A stretch of DNA of 64,000 nucleotides from Bacteroidales bacterium (GTDB lineage Bacteria; Bacteroidota; Bacteroidia; Bacteroidales; Bacteroidaceae): assembly GCA_015654535.1 (NCBI GenBank), contig JAATGU010000055.1, forward strand, positions 1 to 64,000, given 5' to 3'. The notes under the pieces are model-generated. The model was not told where the DNA came from. It did not search any database and saw nothing but the letters and a program-made list of their open reading frames with translations. The position numbers and the translations under genes are program-made. Within the stretch, counting starts at the first letter, position 1. The number at the start of each line of letters is the position of its first letter. Below, piece by piece: positions 17,178 to 26,009 of this stretch.

Positions 17178-18503
17178 ATGGATTATATCTTAAAAGAAAG
17201 GGAAAAGCAAGTATCGCTTGCTGGAGCTGACTCTGCAACAATAGAATGCAATAAAGAAAGCTTAGCTGGTTCTGTCAGCCAAAGAGCTTGTGTGTTTTGT
17301 GGTTCAAGAGTAGTGCTTTATCCTATAGTCGATGCTTTGCATCTCATTCATGGACCAATTGGGTGTGCCGCATATACTTGGGATATAAGAGGATCACTCT
17401 CTTCAGGCCCTGAATTACACAGACTTAGTTTTTCCACTGATTTGCAAGAGAGAGATGTAATATTTGGAGGAATAGAAAAGTTAAATGCCGCTTTGGACGA
17501 GCTGATCGAATTGCATCATCCTAAAGCTGCATTTGTTTATACGACGTGTATAGTCGGGGTTATTGGAGATGATGTGGAATCAGCCTGTAAACAAATGGCT
17601 ATACGTAAAGGCATTCCTGTGATCCCCGTTCAGGCACCTGGTTTTCAAGGCTCAAAAAAAGATGGCTATAAAGTAGCTTGTGAAGCACTTTTTCAGTTAG
17701 TGGGGACCATTGATAAACCGACTCCCAAATATAGCATAAATATTCTTGGCGACTTTAACTTGGCAGGAGAACTTTGGATTTTGCTAGAATACTATAAGAA
17801 GATGGGTGTTCATGTCAATGCTACCATTACAGGCGACGGTAGAGTAGAAGATATCTGTAATGCTCATAATGCAGCGTTGAACGTTGTTCAATGTTCGGGA
17901 TCTATGAATTATTTGGCTGAAATGATGAAAAAAGAGTATGGTATTCCAAGTATGAGAGTTTCCTACTTTGGCATTGAAGACATGAGCGATGCTCTTTACG
18001 ATGTCGCATCCTTTTTTAAGAGTGAAGAAATGATGAATAAAGCCAAAGAGCTGGTCCGTGAAGAATTTACCCGGCTGATGCCACAACTTAAATGGTATAA
18101 AGAAAGACTGAAGGGTAAGAAGGCTGCAATTTATGTGGGAGGCGCTTTCAAAGCTATTTCATTAATAAAAGCTCTTCGATTAATAGGTGTTCAGACAGTG
18201 ATTGTTGGTTCGCAAACCGGAACTACAGAAGATTATGAGCTAATCAAAAAACTCTGTGACGAAGGTACCATTATCGTCGATGATTCTAATCCTGTAGAGC
18301 TTTCTCATTTTGTAAAAGAGAAGCATGCAGATATCTTTATAGGAGGGGTAAAAGAACGGCCTATTGCCCATAAAATTGGTTTGGGATTTTGTGATCATAA
18401 TCACGAAAGAAAAGAACCATTAGCGGGCTATGAAGGAATGATGAACTTTGCGCGTGAAATTTATGCTACTGCAATGAGCCCAGTATGGCAATTCACAAAA
18501 TAA
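17178..18503 (+). CDS. nifE: nitrogenase cofactor scaffold NifE
   Basis: NifE with NifN forms the scaffold on which the NifB-cofactor matures into FeMo-co. Of the 441 residues, C38 and C41 (ACVFCG), C63 (GPIGCAAY) and C124 (TTCIVGVIGDD) are conserved cluster-binding positions. The ATG at 17178 was chosen over the one at 17160 because AAGGAGA at 17162-17168 then serves as its ribosome site. Nitrogenase-family nifE and nifD are similar; placement with nifN and nifB and the lack of the NifD FeMo-co histidine context fix the call. Confidence 0.94.
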   Translation: MDYILKEREKQVSLAGADSATIECNKESLAGSVSQRACVFCGSRVVLYPIVDALHLIHGPIGCAAYTWDIRGSLSSGPELHRLSFSTDLQERDVIFGGIEKLNAALDELIELHHPKAAFVYTTCIVGVIGDDVESACKQMAIRKGIPVIPVQAPGFQGSKKDGYKVACEALFQLVGTIDKPTPKYSINILGDFNLAGELWILLEYYKKMGVHVNATITGDGRVEDICNAHNAALNVVQCSGSMNYLAEMMKKEYGIPSMRVSYFGIEDMSDALYDVASFFKSEEMMNKAKELVREEFTRLMPQLKWYKERLKGKKAAIYVGGAFKAISLIKALRLIGVQTVIVGSQTGTTEDYELIKKLCDEGTIIVDDSNPVELSHFVKEKHADIFIGGVKERPIAHKIGLGFCDHNHERKEPLAGYEGMMNFAREIYATAMSPVWQFTK

Positions 18504-18514
18504 ACAGAGAAGAA

Positions 18515-19891
18515 ATGGAAAAACAATATGTATCTACCCGTAATGCTTGTAAGCTATGTGCGCCCTTAGGAGCAGCAGTGGCATTCAAAGGCATTGAAGG
18601 GTGTGTACCACTTATCCACGGCTCACAAGGATGTGCTACGTATATCCGGCGTTATATGATCAGCCACTATAAAGAACCGGTTGATATTGCTTCGTCCAAT
18701 TTTAGCGAAGCAAGTACGGTTTATGGTGGCAGCCGCAATTTTATCACTGGAATTAATAACATCATTAAACAATATAATCCTCGGGTAATTGGCATTGCTT
18801 CTACTTGTCTGAGTGAGACCATTGGTGAGGATATACCTGGACTGATCAGAGATTATAAGGAGGCGAATAAAGACAAAGCATTGCCTGCATTTATTCACGC
18901 ATCAACAGCGAGCTACTGTGGTAGTCACATTGATGGTTTTCACAACACCTTACTTGCGGCGGTCCGGTCTTTAGCTTCTGATAAAGTCAAGGGAGATTAT
19001 ATTAATATATTTCCAGGATTTGTTTCTCCGGCGGACATCCGTTATTTGAAAGAGCTCCTGGATGATTTTGGAATAAGCTATATCCTTTTTCCTGATTACT
19101 CGGAGACACTTGATAATGAACATTGGAAAGATTATCAACTAATTCCTCAGGGTGGAACTCCTGTAAGCGATATTATTCGTACCGGAGGAGCTATGGCGAG
19201 CATTGAATTTGGTGTAGTGTTCAATAAAGGGGGTATACGTAGCAAAGATAGAAGTAGAGTTCAAACTGCCGGAGAATGGTTGGATAGTAATTTGGGTGTA
19301 AAGAACTATCAAATAGGAATGCCCATTGGCATTAAATCTACAGACCGTTTTTTTGAAATACTTTCTCGGATTAGTAATAAAAGTGTTCCTGAAAAGCACC
19401 GTAAAGAAAGAGGACGTTTAATTGATGCGTATGTAGATGCACATAAATATGTGTTTGGCAAACGAGCTATGATTTTTGGGGAAGAAGATCTTGTTTTAAG
19501 TATTGCCGGGTTCTTAAAAGAGATTGGAATTGAACCTTCACTCGTTGGATCCGGAGGAAACAGTGGGCTATTAAAAGTTGAAATGGAAAAGATTTATGAA
19601 CATACAGAAATTCCTATAACTGTACTGAGTGACTCTGATTTTGAAACGATGCGGGAAAAAGCAGAAGACATAAAACCAGATATTCTGATTGGGAATAGCA
19701 AAGGATATTATATATCCCGTGAACGCAAGATACCTTTAGTAAGACTGGGTTTCCCTATTCACGATCGCTTTGGGGCTACTCGTATCCATCACATAGGATA
19801 TAGAGGAACTCAGGAATTATTTGACCGTATAGTGAATGCATTAATAGAATTTAAACAAGAAAACTCTCCTGTAGGATATAAATATATTTAG
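18515..19891 (+). CDS. nifN: nitrogenase cofactor scaffold NifN
   Basis: NifN is the beta-like partner of NifE in the cofactor scaffold. The 458 residues include C12 and C15 (RNACKLCAPLGA), C40 (HGSQGCATYIRR) and C98 (STCLSETIGED). The frame is open to an ATG at 18485 inside nifE; the ATG at 18515 has AGAGAAGAA just upstream and starts directly before the conserved region, so it is preferred, but the earlier start cannot be excluded. It is followed by nifB after only 2 nt. Confidence 0.93.
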   Translation: MEKQYVSTRNACKLCAPLGAAVAFKGIEGCVPLIHGSQGCATYIRRYMISHYKEPVDIASSNFSEASTVYGGSRNFITGINNIIKQYNPRVIGIASTCLSETIGEDIPGLIRDYKEANKDKALPAFIHASTASYCGSHIDGFHNTLLAAVRSLASDKVKGDYINIFPGFVSPADIRYLKELLDDFGISYILFPDYSETLDNEHWKDYQLIPQGGTPVSDIIRTGGAMASIEFGVVFNKGGIRSKDRSRVQTAGEWLDSNLGVKNYQIGMPIGIKSTDRFFEILSRISNKSVPEKHRKERGRLIDAYVDAHKYVFGKRAMIFGEEDLVLSIAGFLKEIGIEPSLVGSGGNSGLLKVEMEKIYEHTEIPITVLSDSDFETMREKAEDIKPDILIGNSKGYYISRERKIPLVRLGFPIHDRFGATRIHHIGYRGTQELFDRIVNALIEFKQENSPVGYKYI

Positions 19892-19893
19892 AT

Positions 19894-21162
19894 ATGGAAA
19901 CGACAGAAAACAAACATGCACATCCTTGTTTTGATGAAAGTGTAAAACATACGCATGCCAGAGTGCATTTGCCCATCGCACCAAAGTGCAACATACAGTG
20001 CAATTATTGCAATCGTAAATATGATTGTGTAAACGAAAGTCGGCCAGGTGTTACATCGTCTGTTCTTGCTCCTTTTCAAGCAGTTGATTATCTCAAGGCT
20101 CTGGATGAACGAATTGATAATTTATCTGTAATTGGAGTTGCTGGCCCTGGTGATCCTTTCGCTAATCCGAAAGAAACCATAGAAACTATGCGCCGTGTTA
20201 AAGAGCAATTTCCTGACAAGATTTTCTGTCTTTCTACCAATGGACTGGATTTAGAACCTTACATTGATGAAATAGCTGAGCTTGGTGTTAGCCACGTCAC
20301 CATTACAATGAACGCTATTGATCCGGCTATCAGTAGTAAAATATATAAATGGGTGCGTTATAATAAACATGTATACAGAGGGCTAGAAGGCGCGAAAATA
20401 TTACTTGAGAGGCAATTGATTTGCATACCTCTATTAAAGGCAAAGGGAATTACCGTTAAGATTAACAGTATTATTATTCCGGGAATTAATGAAGATCATA
20501 TTTCTGAGGTGGCACGAAAATGTGCAGAGTTAGGTGCGGATGTAATTAATTGTATTCCGCTGATCCCAACTGCTGAGACTGACTTTGCTGATTACCCAAA
20601 ACCGGATACAAAGATGATTTTTAAAACCCGGACATTAGCGGCAGAACATCTTAAGTTGATGAGTCATTGTGCTCGTTGCAGGGCTGATGCGGCAGGTTTG
20701 CTTGGTCAGGATTTGAAAGAGACACATATTTTATTGAAAGAATATTCTTCCCGTCCGGCATTTGATGTGGACAGTCGTCCATATGTTGCTGTGGCTACTC
20801 ATGAAGGGTTATTGGTCAATCAACATCTGGGTGAGGCTTCCACTCTTTCTATTTTCAAACAGACTCAGAAAGGTTTTCAGCTGGTTGAAGAACGGAAAAC
20901 GCCGGAACAAGGTGGAGGAGATCAAAGATGGGTTGATATGGCTGGTATATTAAAAGATTGCCGGGCATTGCTTGTATCCGGGGTGGGAGAAAATCCTAAA
21001 ACAATACTGAACTCTTGTAATGTACACGTCATTGAAATGACAGGGCTTATTGATGATGGCTTAGATGGTATATATTGCAATAAACCAATTCGGAGTATAG
21101 CTAAAACAGATGCCTTTAAATGTGGTAGTGGATGTAAAGGCAATGCTCAGGGATGTGCTTAA
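19894..21162 (+). CDS. nifB: NifB-NifX fusion, FeMo-cofactor precursor synthase
   Basis: NifB is the radical-SAM enzyme that builds NifB-co, the 8Fe core of FeMo-cofactor. The radical-SAM cysteines C32, C36 and C39 lie in CNIQCNYCNRKYDC. A NifX-like domain starts at about residue 290 (PYVAVATHEGLLVNQHLGEA) and ends in a Cys-rich tail (CGSGCKGNAQGC). The 422-residue fusion form is common in bacteria. Gap to nifN is 2 nt, suggesting translational coupling; the fdx gene follows after 33 nt. Confidence 0.96.
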   Translation: METTENKHAHPCFDESVKHTHARVHLPIAPKCNIQCNYCNRKYDCVNESRPGVTSSVLAPFQAVDYLKALDERIDNLSVIGVAGPGDPFANPKETIETMRRVKEQFPDKIFCLSTNGLDLEPYIDEIAELGVSHVTITMNAIDPAISSKIYKWVRYNKHVYRGLEGAKILLERQLICIPLLKAKGITVKINSIIIPGINEDHISEVARKCAELGADVINCIPLIPTAETDFADYPKPDTKMIFKTRTLAAEHLKLMSHCARCRADAAGLLGQDLKETHILLKEYSSRPAFDVDSRPYVAVATHEGLLVNQHLGEASTLSIFKQTQKGFQLVEERKTPEQGGGDQRWVDMAGILKDCRALLVSGVGENPKTILNSCNVHVIEMTGLIDDGLDGIYCNKPIRSIAKTDAFKCGSGCKGNAQGCA

Positions 21163-21195
21163 AAAGTATCTTAAACAAAATAAATCAAGGAAAAA

Positions 21196-21504
21196 ATGAA
21201 AAAGCCGACTTATCACATTTTAGTTTGTAATTCATATCGTGTAGGAGGCGAGGCTCAAGGAGCTTGCAACAAAAAAGGTGCAGCTGGATTACTGCAATAC
21301 ATTAGTGAAGAAGCATCAGATCGTGGACTTGATGTGGCGGTATCTACCACCGCTTGTCTGAATGTGTGTACGCAAGGGCCTGTGATGGTTATCCATCCTA
21401 ATAATTATTGGTATGGAGGCGTTGATAGTGAGGATGTTATTGATGAAATTCTCGAGGCATTGGAAAATAATGAACCCTGTAATAAGTATTTAATATCTGA
21501 TTAA
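21196..21504 (+). CDS. thioredoxin-like [2Fe-2S] ferredoxin
   Basis: A 102-residue ferredoxin of the thioredoxin-like (Clostridium/Aquifex) type. The four cluster cysteines have the typical spacing, C11-X12-C24 and C54-X3-C58. Such proteins often sit in nif clusters and may donate electrons to NifB or NifEN, or carry clusters; the exact partner is unknown. It is located between nifB and nifV with 3 nt to nifV, in the same operon. Confidence 0.92.
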   Translation: MKKPTYHILVCNSYRVGGEAQGACNKKGAAGLLQYISEEASDRGLDVAVSTTACLNVCTQGPVMVIHPNNYWYGGVDSEDVIDEILEALENNEPCNKYLISD

Positions 21505-21507
21505 ATA

Positions 21508-22680
21508 ATGGCAGACACTAAAAACCCCTATTTTATTGATACAACGCTTCGGGATGGCGAACAAGCTCCCGGAGTTGTATTCTCTTTGGAAGAAAAAATG
21601 CAAGTCTGTTCTCTTCTGAATGAAATGGGTGTGCCTGAGTTAGAAATTGGCACTCCTGCTATGGGGATCAAAGAAGCGCAGGAAATCAGTACTATTTGTC
21701 AGATGGGTTTTAATTTCAAAACCTTGGCATGGTGTCGGGCTAATAAAAAGGATATTCTCTTAGCTGCTAAAAGTGGAACTAATGGAGTTCATCTGTCATT
21801 TCCTGTTTCATTGATCCTGCAACAAGCAATGGAAAAGGATGAAAATTGGGTAATACAACATTTAAAGGAAATGTTTGAATTTGCATCATCTCTCTTTGAA
21901 TATGTAACTATAGGAGCTCAGGATGCTTCCCGGGCTAATTATTCGTTTCTCAAAGAATTTATTGGATTATCACAATTTTTGGGAGCTTCACGAATCCGTA
22001 TAGCTGATACAGTGGGTATCTTAAATCCCCTTACATGCTTTAAGTTGATAGATGAAATAAAATTGGATTATCCGGGCATGCCACTGGAAATTCATGCGCA
22101 TAATGATTTAGGTATGGCAACAGCTAATACAGTCGCAGCATATTTAGCTGGAGCAGAATGTTTGAGCGTTACAGTCAACGGATTAGGAGAACGGGCCGGT
22201 AATGCAGCTTTAGAAGAGGTAGCAATGGCTTTGGAACTAAGTGAAAGAGTTGATTGTGGTTTAAAAACAATTCTTTTTTCTACTCTTTCTAATTATGTAT
22301 CTACTATTTCGAAACGTGTTCTTTCTCAAAGTAAGCCGATAACAGGAAGTCTTGTTTTATCTCATGAATCAGGTATACATACACAATGTTTGCAAAAAGA
22401 TAGAAAAACGTATCAATTAATTGAAGCGGAGAGAATAGGAACGTCAGAAAAAGACTTTATAATAGGTAAACATAGTGGAAGAGCGACTATTAAATATTTT
22501 TTAGAAAAAGCAAATTTACCTATAGACGAAGGCGTATGTGATCTTTTGTTGAAAAGGATCAAAGAAAAAGCAATAGAAACAAAGAGTTATCTAAGTAAGG
22601 AAGAACTGTATCAACTTTATTGCGATATCTGTATAAGTAGAAATGATAGTAAAGAAAAAATAACATGCAACCATCAATAA
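21508..22680 (+). CDS. nifV: homocitrate synthase
   Basis: NifV condenses acetyl-CoA with 2-oxoglutarate to homocitrate, the organic ligand of FeMo-cofactor. The DTTLRDGEQAPGVVFS segment at 11-26 holds the metal-binding aspartate, and EIHAHNDLGMATAN carries the metal-binding histidines. NGLGERAGNAALEEVAMAL is typical of the homocitrate/isopropylmalate synthase family. The 390-residue length lacks the leucine-regulatory domain of LeuA, supporting NifV. Its 3' end overlaps the next gene by 16 nt. Confidence 0.95.
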   Translation: MADTKNPYFIDTTLRDGEQAPGVVFSLEEKMQVCSLLNEMGVPELEIGTPAMGIKEAQEISTICQMGFNFKTLAWCRANKKDILLAAKSGTNGVHLSFPVSLILQQAMEKDENWVIQHLKEMFEFASSLFEYVTIGAQDASRANYSFLKEFIGLSQFLGASRIRIADTVGILNPLTCFKLIDEIKLDYPGMPLEIHAHNDLGMATANTVAAYLAGAECLSVTVNGLGERAGNAALEEVAMALELSERVDCGLKTILFSTLSNYVSTISKRVLSQSKPITGSLVLSHESGIHTQCLQKDRKTYQLIEAERIGTSEKDFIIGKHSGRATIKYFLEKANLPIDEGVCDLLLKRIKEKAIETKSYLSKEELYQLYCDICISRNDSKEKITCNHQ

Positions 22681-23102
22681 TTCCAAATGAAGAAATGAGG
22701 TTATTTGCTAATGACTCTCTGACATATGCAAACAGCTATTTATCTACTTTAGAGAATAGCCTTAATAATAAGAAACATTTTTTTAATAATGACCTGCTCT
22801 ATAATATAGCTTCAATCTCACTTGAAAAATACTTTGTCGCTTTGTTGGCTCGTTATGATTGGCCCGCTTCTCATCACATGCCCATTGCTCTTTACAATGA
22901 AGCACTTCAATTTGATAAGGAGTTAACTAATTCGATGAAAGTAACCACTATCTTAGTGGGTAAGTTTGAAGGAATCTGTTCGTTGGATGATTTCGGTTAC
23001 CGAACTCCGGACACAGAAGATTTGCAGAATATGGTAACAGGAATGAAAGAAATTAAAATGTTAGTAGAAAAACGTATGTCAGAGGTTAATGAAACAGTGT
23101 AA
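22665..23102 (+). CDS. HEPN-like helical protein at the end of the nif operon
   Basis: A 145-residue, probably all-helical protein of unknown function that overlaps nifV by 16 nt and so is likely translated with it. SISLEKYFVALLARYDW followed by SHHMPIALYNEAL resembles the core of HEPN domains (conserved helix, small loop, then H before a leucine-rich helix). The exact R-X4-6-H ribonuclease motif is only approximate here (R-X6-H), so catalytic activity is doubtful. A role in nitrogenase assembly or stability is guessed from its place only. Confidence 0.65.
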   Translation: MQPSIIPNEEMRLFANDSLTYANSYLSTLENSLNNKKHFFNNDLLYNIASISLEKYFVALLARYDWPASHHMPIALYNEALQFDKELTNSMKVTTILVGKFEGICSLDDFGYRTPDTEDLQNMVTGMKEIKMLVEKRMSEVNETV

Positions 23103-23325
23103 ACCATGCCTCCGTTTGTTTTACTTTGTCAGCTTCTTCATATGATTGACATTTGAAAAGCATTACATTTACCGCTTCATCAAACTCTTCTTGGGTAAAA
23201 GACATTCCTTGAGTGTGTAGCCAGCTTAATAATTCTGACTTCGTTTTACATTTGTAACATTCTATTCGTAGTGCATGGTTACAATCAACATTGGCGATAA
23301 ACGTCATGGCATTCTTTATTGACAT
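23086..23325 (-). CDS. Nif11-family small protein
   Basis: A 79-residue protein with the Nif11 domain pattern: MSIKNAMTFIANVDCNHALR, then a helix-turn-helix-like KSELLSWLHTQGMSFTQEEF. Nif11 proteins were named from nif clusters and also serve as leader domains of some peptide natural products. There is no Gly-Gly cleavage site and no peptide core after the domain, so it is likely not a precursor. Its 3' end overlaps the HEPN-like gene tail to tail by 17 nt. It is the last gene of the nifA operon. Confidence 0.8.
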   Translation of the reverse strand: MSIKNAMTFIANVDCNHALRIECYKCKTKSELLSWLHTQGMSFTQEEFDEAVNVMLFKCQSYEEADKVKQTEAWFTLFH

Positions 23326-23337
23326 ATTTTATAGTTA

Positions 23338-23745
23338 TTAAATTTTTTCTTCTTGACATTCTGTAGAACAAACAGAGCACTCTCCTCCGCATATTTTTGT
23401 ATTTGCATAAGATGTTTTAATATCATATATTGGCAATTGATCTTTATTAAATAGTTCTACATTCTCAATTAGATTTGATCCCTCTGAACGGTATATGTGA
23501 AACCCTTTATTTCCCAAAACGTGCAAAGCCATAGGGTGAATATGGAGGGTAATCACATTATTCACTTTCCTGGAAATTAAAGCAGGTAGCAATTCTCCCA
23601 TATTATCAGCTAAATCTGAAACATCCATCCAAGTGAAATTTTCATTTTCAGTGCTATAAATACATAGATACCCTGTCGAATTAAACCCATTCGCAATATT
23701 ATATTTATGCCTGTCTTTATCAACTACTGGAATAGCAACGTTCAT
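23338..23745 (-). CDS. NifX-like cofactor-binding protein with a Cys-rich tail
   Basis: A 135-residue protein of the NifX/NifB C-terminal/NafY superfamily. The MNVAIPVV start and HIHPMALHVLGNKGFHIYR match the fold that binds the FeMo-co precursor. A C-terminal tail has C119, C123, C126 and C130 (CGGECSVCSTEC), which could hold a metal or Fe-S cluster. The ATG at 23745 overlaps the stop of the GNAT gene by four bases (ATGA). A role as carrier of NifB-co or an intermediate is likely; the tail is unusual. Confidence 0.82.
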   Translation of the reverse strand: MNVAIPVVDKDRHKYNIANGFNSTGYLCIYSTENENFTWMDVSDLADNMGELLPALISRKVNNVITLHIHPMALHVLGNKGFHIYRSEGSNLIENVELFNKDQLPIYDIKTSYANTKICGGECSVCSTECQEEKI

Positions 23746-24218
23746 TTGTCTATAGTTTTTGTCCAAAAAAACATATTCGGAGTACATTCTTTAAAATTTA
23801 GGCTTCTATAAAGATTTTGGGCTACTTTATTGTCTTCGCGTACTTCAAGAGACATTTTGCAATAATCTCTTGACTCAGATATCTGGATAAGTTCTTCTAA
23901 CAGCATTCTACCCAACCCTTTTCCTCTATATTGATTATATATAACAATATCATGTAAATTGAGGTAGGGTTTTACTTTAAAAGTAGAAAAATTTATGAAG
24001 CAGGTTGCTAGTCCTGCTAACTCTTGATTATAAAGTATAAAAAGAACAAAGGAAGAGGGATGATTTGCTAATCCATCTATTAAGCGTAATTGCTTTATTT
24101 TGTCCAATGGTTCAGATTCACCCATCGGATCCTTCATATAATGATTCAATAAACCAACTAAAGCATCGAGATGCGTTGGATTTTCATAATCACAATATTC
24201 AAATTCAATCTTTTTCAT
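23742..24218 (-). CDS. GNAT family N-acetyltransferase in the nifA operon
   Basis: A 158-residue acetyltransferase with the GNAT acetyl-CoA loop [15 protein letters not shown] and the C-terminal [21 protein letters not shown] typical of this fold. Its substrate is unknown. It overlaps nifA by 14 nt and the NifX-like gene by 4 nt, so it lies inside one tightly coupled operon with a nif activator. A nif-linked role, such as modification of a nif protein or a small metabolite, is inference from position. Confidence 0.85.
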   Translation of the reverse strand: MKKIEFEYCDYENPTHLDALVGLLNHYMKDPMGESEPLDKIKQLRLIDGLANHPSSFVLFILYNQELAGLATCFINFSTFKVKPYLNLHDIVIYNQYRGKGLGRMLLEELIQISESRDYCKMSLEVREDNKVAQNLYRSLNFKECTPNMFFWTKTIDK

Positions 24219-25782
24219 TGCTTATCTTAGTTTTAAATCGTTTAGGATCAATTTCATATTTTTTGATACGGATACCCATCATACGTTCTGTGATACCTAG
24301 CTGATCAGCAGCTTTTGCCATATTTCCTTTGCAAGTAATTAAGGTATCCATTATAATTTGTTTTTCCAGTTTTCCCAATATTATTTCTAATGTTCCGTTT
24401 TGACCTGTTTCACTTGTTACAGCCGTTTGTAAAGTAGGCGGTAAGTTAGTGGTACGAATTACGTTATCATTACTTAGTATGCATGCTCTTTCTATACAAT
24501 TTTCCAGTTCACGTATATTTCCCGGCCAATGATATACCATTAGTGTATCAATGGCCATTGCGGTAATTCTTTTAATGTTTTTTCCAAGACGTTTATTGAA
24601 CTTATCTATAAAAAAATCAACCAAAACGGGAATGTCGTTAATTCTTTCACGCAATGCCGGGATATAGATAGGAAAAACATTTATTCTATAATAAAGGTCT
24701 TCACGAAATCCGCCTTTGGATATTAACTCTTCTAAATTACGATTTGTTGCACAGATAATGCGAACATTCACTTTAAGAGGTTTTGTACTTCCTAAACGTT
24801 CAATTTCTCTTTCTTGTAATACTCGTAATAACTTTACTTGAGTAGAGGCTGGAATTTCACCAAATTCATCTAAGAAAATAGTGCCTCCATCTGCTGCTTC
24901 AAATCTACCAATCCTTTGAGCACTAGCACCGGTAAAAGCTCCTTTTTCGTGTCCAAATAGTTCGCTTTCTATTAAACTTTCGGGCAAAGCCGCACAGTTG
25001 ACTTTGATAAAAGCTTTTCCTTTCCGGGTACTGTTATAATGTATGGCATCTGCAATGAGTTCTTTACCCACACCACTTTCTCCTCTTATCAAAACCGTTG
25101 CATCAGTGGCAGCCACGCTATCTATTAAAGCGAATACTTCATTCATTTTTCCTGAATTCCCTTTAATATACTCCGGCATAATCCGATTTTTTAATTCTCC
25201 TCTTAATTTATTGTTCTCATTTAAAAGTTGTTCCATTTCTTCAGCATATTCTTGTCGGCGCCGAATGGTCCTGCCAATCATAGAAGCTACAATTTTTAAA
25301 AGACGGGCATCTTCATTAAATGAAATATTCCTCAAATAAGCTTTGTGAAAACTCAGTGTTCCTATAATCTCATTTTTATAACGAATAGGAGTGCAAATAA
25401 ATGAAATATCAATATTATTTATTGATGTTGGAGCATGGGTAAGATTTAAGAAGTCTTCTGAATCAGCAATTTTAGGAATTAGGATTGTTTCTCCACTTTC
25501 AATGACTCGGCCAATAATCCCTTCTCCAATCTGATAGATGGCTTCTTTTTTATCTTCTTCAGTAATGCCATAAGAGCCTTCAATAAAAATATTTGAGCTC
25601 TCGCGATTCAATACCGTTAAGATAATTCTTTCAGCATGTAAATGCTCGCATAAAAGCTTAATCACTTCATCTAAATTAACCTCCTTATTGCTAAGCATGT
25701 TGCTAAGTTTAAGCAATAGATTGAGTTCTTTAACGCCGTAGCACTCTCCTTCTCCAAACTTACATAATAATAGCTTTTCCAT
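24205..25782 (-). CDS. nifA: NifA-type sigma-54-dependent activator
   Basis: A 525-residue bacterial enhancer-binding protein. An N-terminal GAF domain (about 20-170) precedes the AAA+ domain with Walker A GESGVGK (234-240), the sigma-54 contact loop GAFTGA (281-286) and Walker B TIFLDEF (301-307). A Fis-type helix-turn-helix near 488-513 ends the protein. The Cys-rich linker of oxygen-sensitive NifA proteins is absent, so oxygen control may not run through it. It most likely activates the mop, nifH and nifE promoters. Another role cannot be ruled out, but its operon is nif-related. Confidence 0.88.
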   Translation of the reverse strand: MEKLLLCKFGEGECYGVKELNLLLKLSNMLSNKEVNLDEVIKLLCEHLHAERIILTVLNRESSNIFIEGSYGITEEDKKEAIYQIGEGIIGRVIESGETILIPKIADSEDFLNLTHAPTSINNIDISFICTPIRYKNEIIGTLSFHKAYLRNISFNEDARLLKIVASMIGRTIRRRQEYAEEMEQLLNENNKLRGELKNRIMPEYIKGNSGKMNEVFALIDSVAATDATVLIRGESGVGKELIADAIHYNSTRKGKAFIKVNCAALPESLIESELFGHEKGAFTGASAQRIGRFEAADGGTIFLDEFGEIPASTQVKLLRVLQEREIERLGSTKPLKVNVRIICATNRNLEELISKGGFREDLYYRINVFPIYIPALRERINDIPVLVDFFIDKFNKRLGKNIKRITAMAIDTLMVYHWPGNIRELENCIERACILSNDNVIRTTNLPPTLQTAVTSETGQNGTLEIILGKLEKQIIMDTLITCKGNMAKAADQLGITERMMGIRIKKYEIDPKRFKTKISNEKD

Positions 25783-25836
25783 AATTATTAAGAGTATCGT
25801 GATTATATTATCATTGAAAACAAATATTTATGATCG

Positions 25837-25844
25837 CAAATATA
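25837..25844 (-). promoter_or_regulatory. -7 element for the nifA operon
   Basis: CAAATATA on the plus strand reads TATATTTG on the minus strand, matching TAnnTTTG. It is 55 bp upstream of the nifA ATG. So nifA itself appears to be transcribed by the vegetative sigma factor, not sigma-54. Confidence 0.5.
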
Positions 25845-25973
25845 CTAATTTATTTTCTTTTTGAATTAAGAAAATCTACCTTTTTGGATAAGTGGAATGC
25901 AATATAGCTCTTGTCACCTCTTAAAGGATATTATAATTAATCGCTATTGCTATAATAAACGGAAAGAAATGAT

Positions 25974-25981
25974 TATTTTTG
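25974..25981 (+). promoter_or_regulatory. -7 element for the LOG-family gene
   Basis: TATTTTTG matches TAnnTTTG and lies 28 bp ahead of the start codon at 26010. The -33 element is weak. Confidence 0.4.
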
Positions 25982-26009
25982 TCGCGAAAATGAATAGACA
26001 GACGTTCAA

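Noticed and set aside
15521..18503. Possible vnf or anf alternative nitrogenase genes
   Set aside because: No delta subunit (vnfG/anfG) lies between the D and K genes, and nifE/nifN are paired as in a Mo system.
23086..23325. Peptide natural-product precursor
   Set aside because: Nif11 domain present, but there is no Gly-Gly or Gly-Ala cleavage site, no core peptide and no maturation enzyme nearby.
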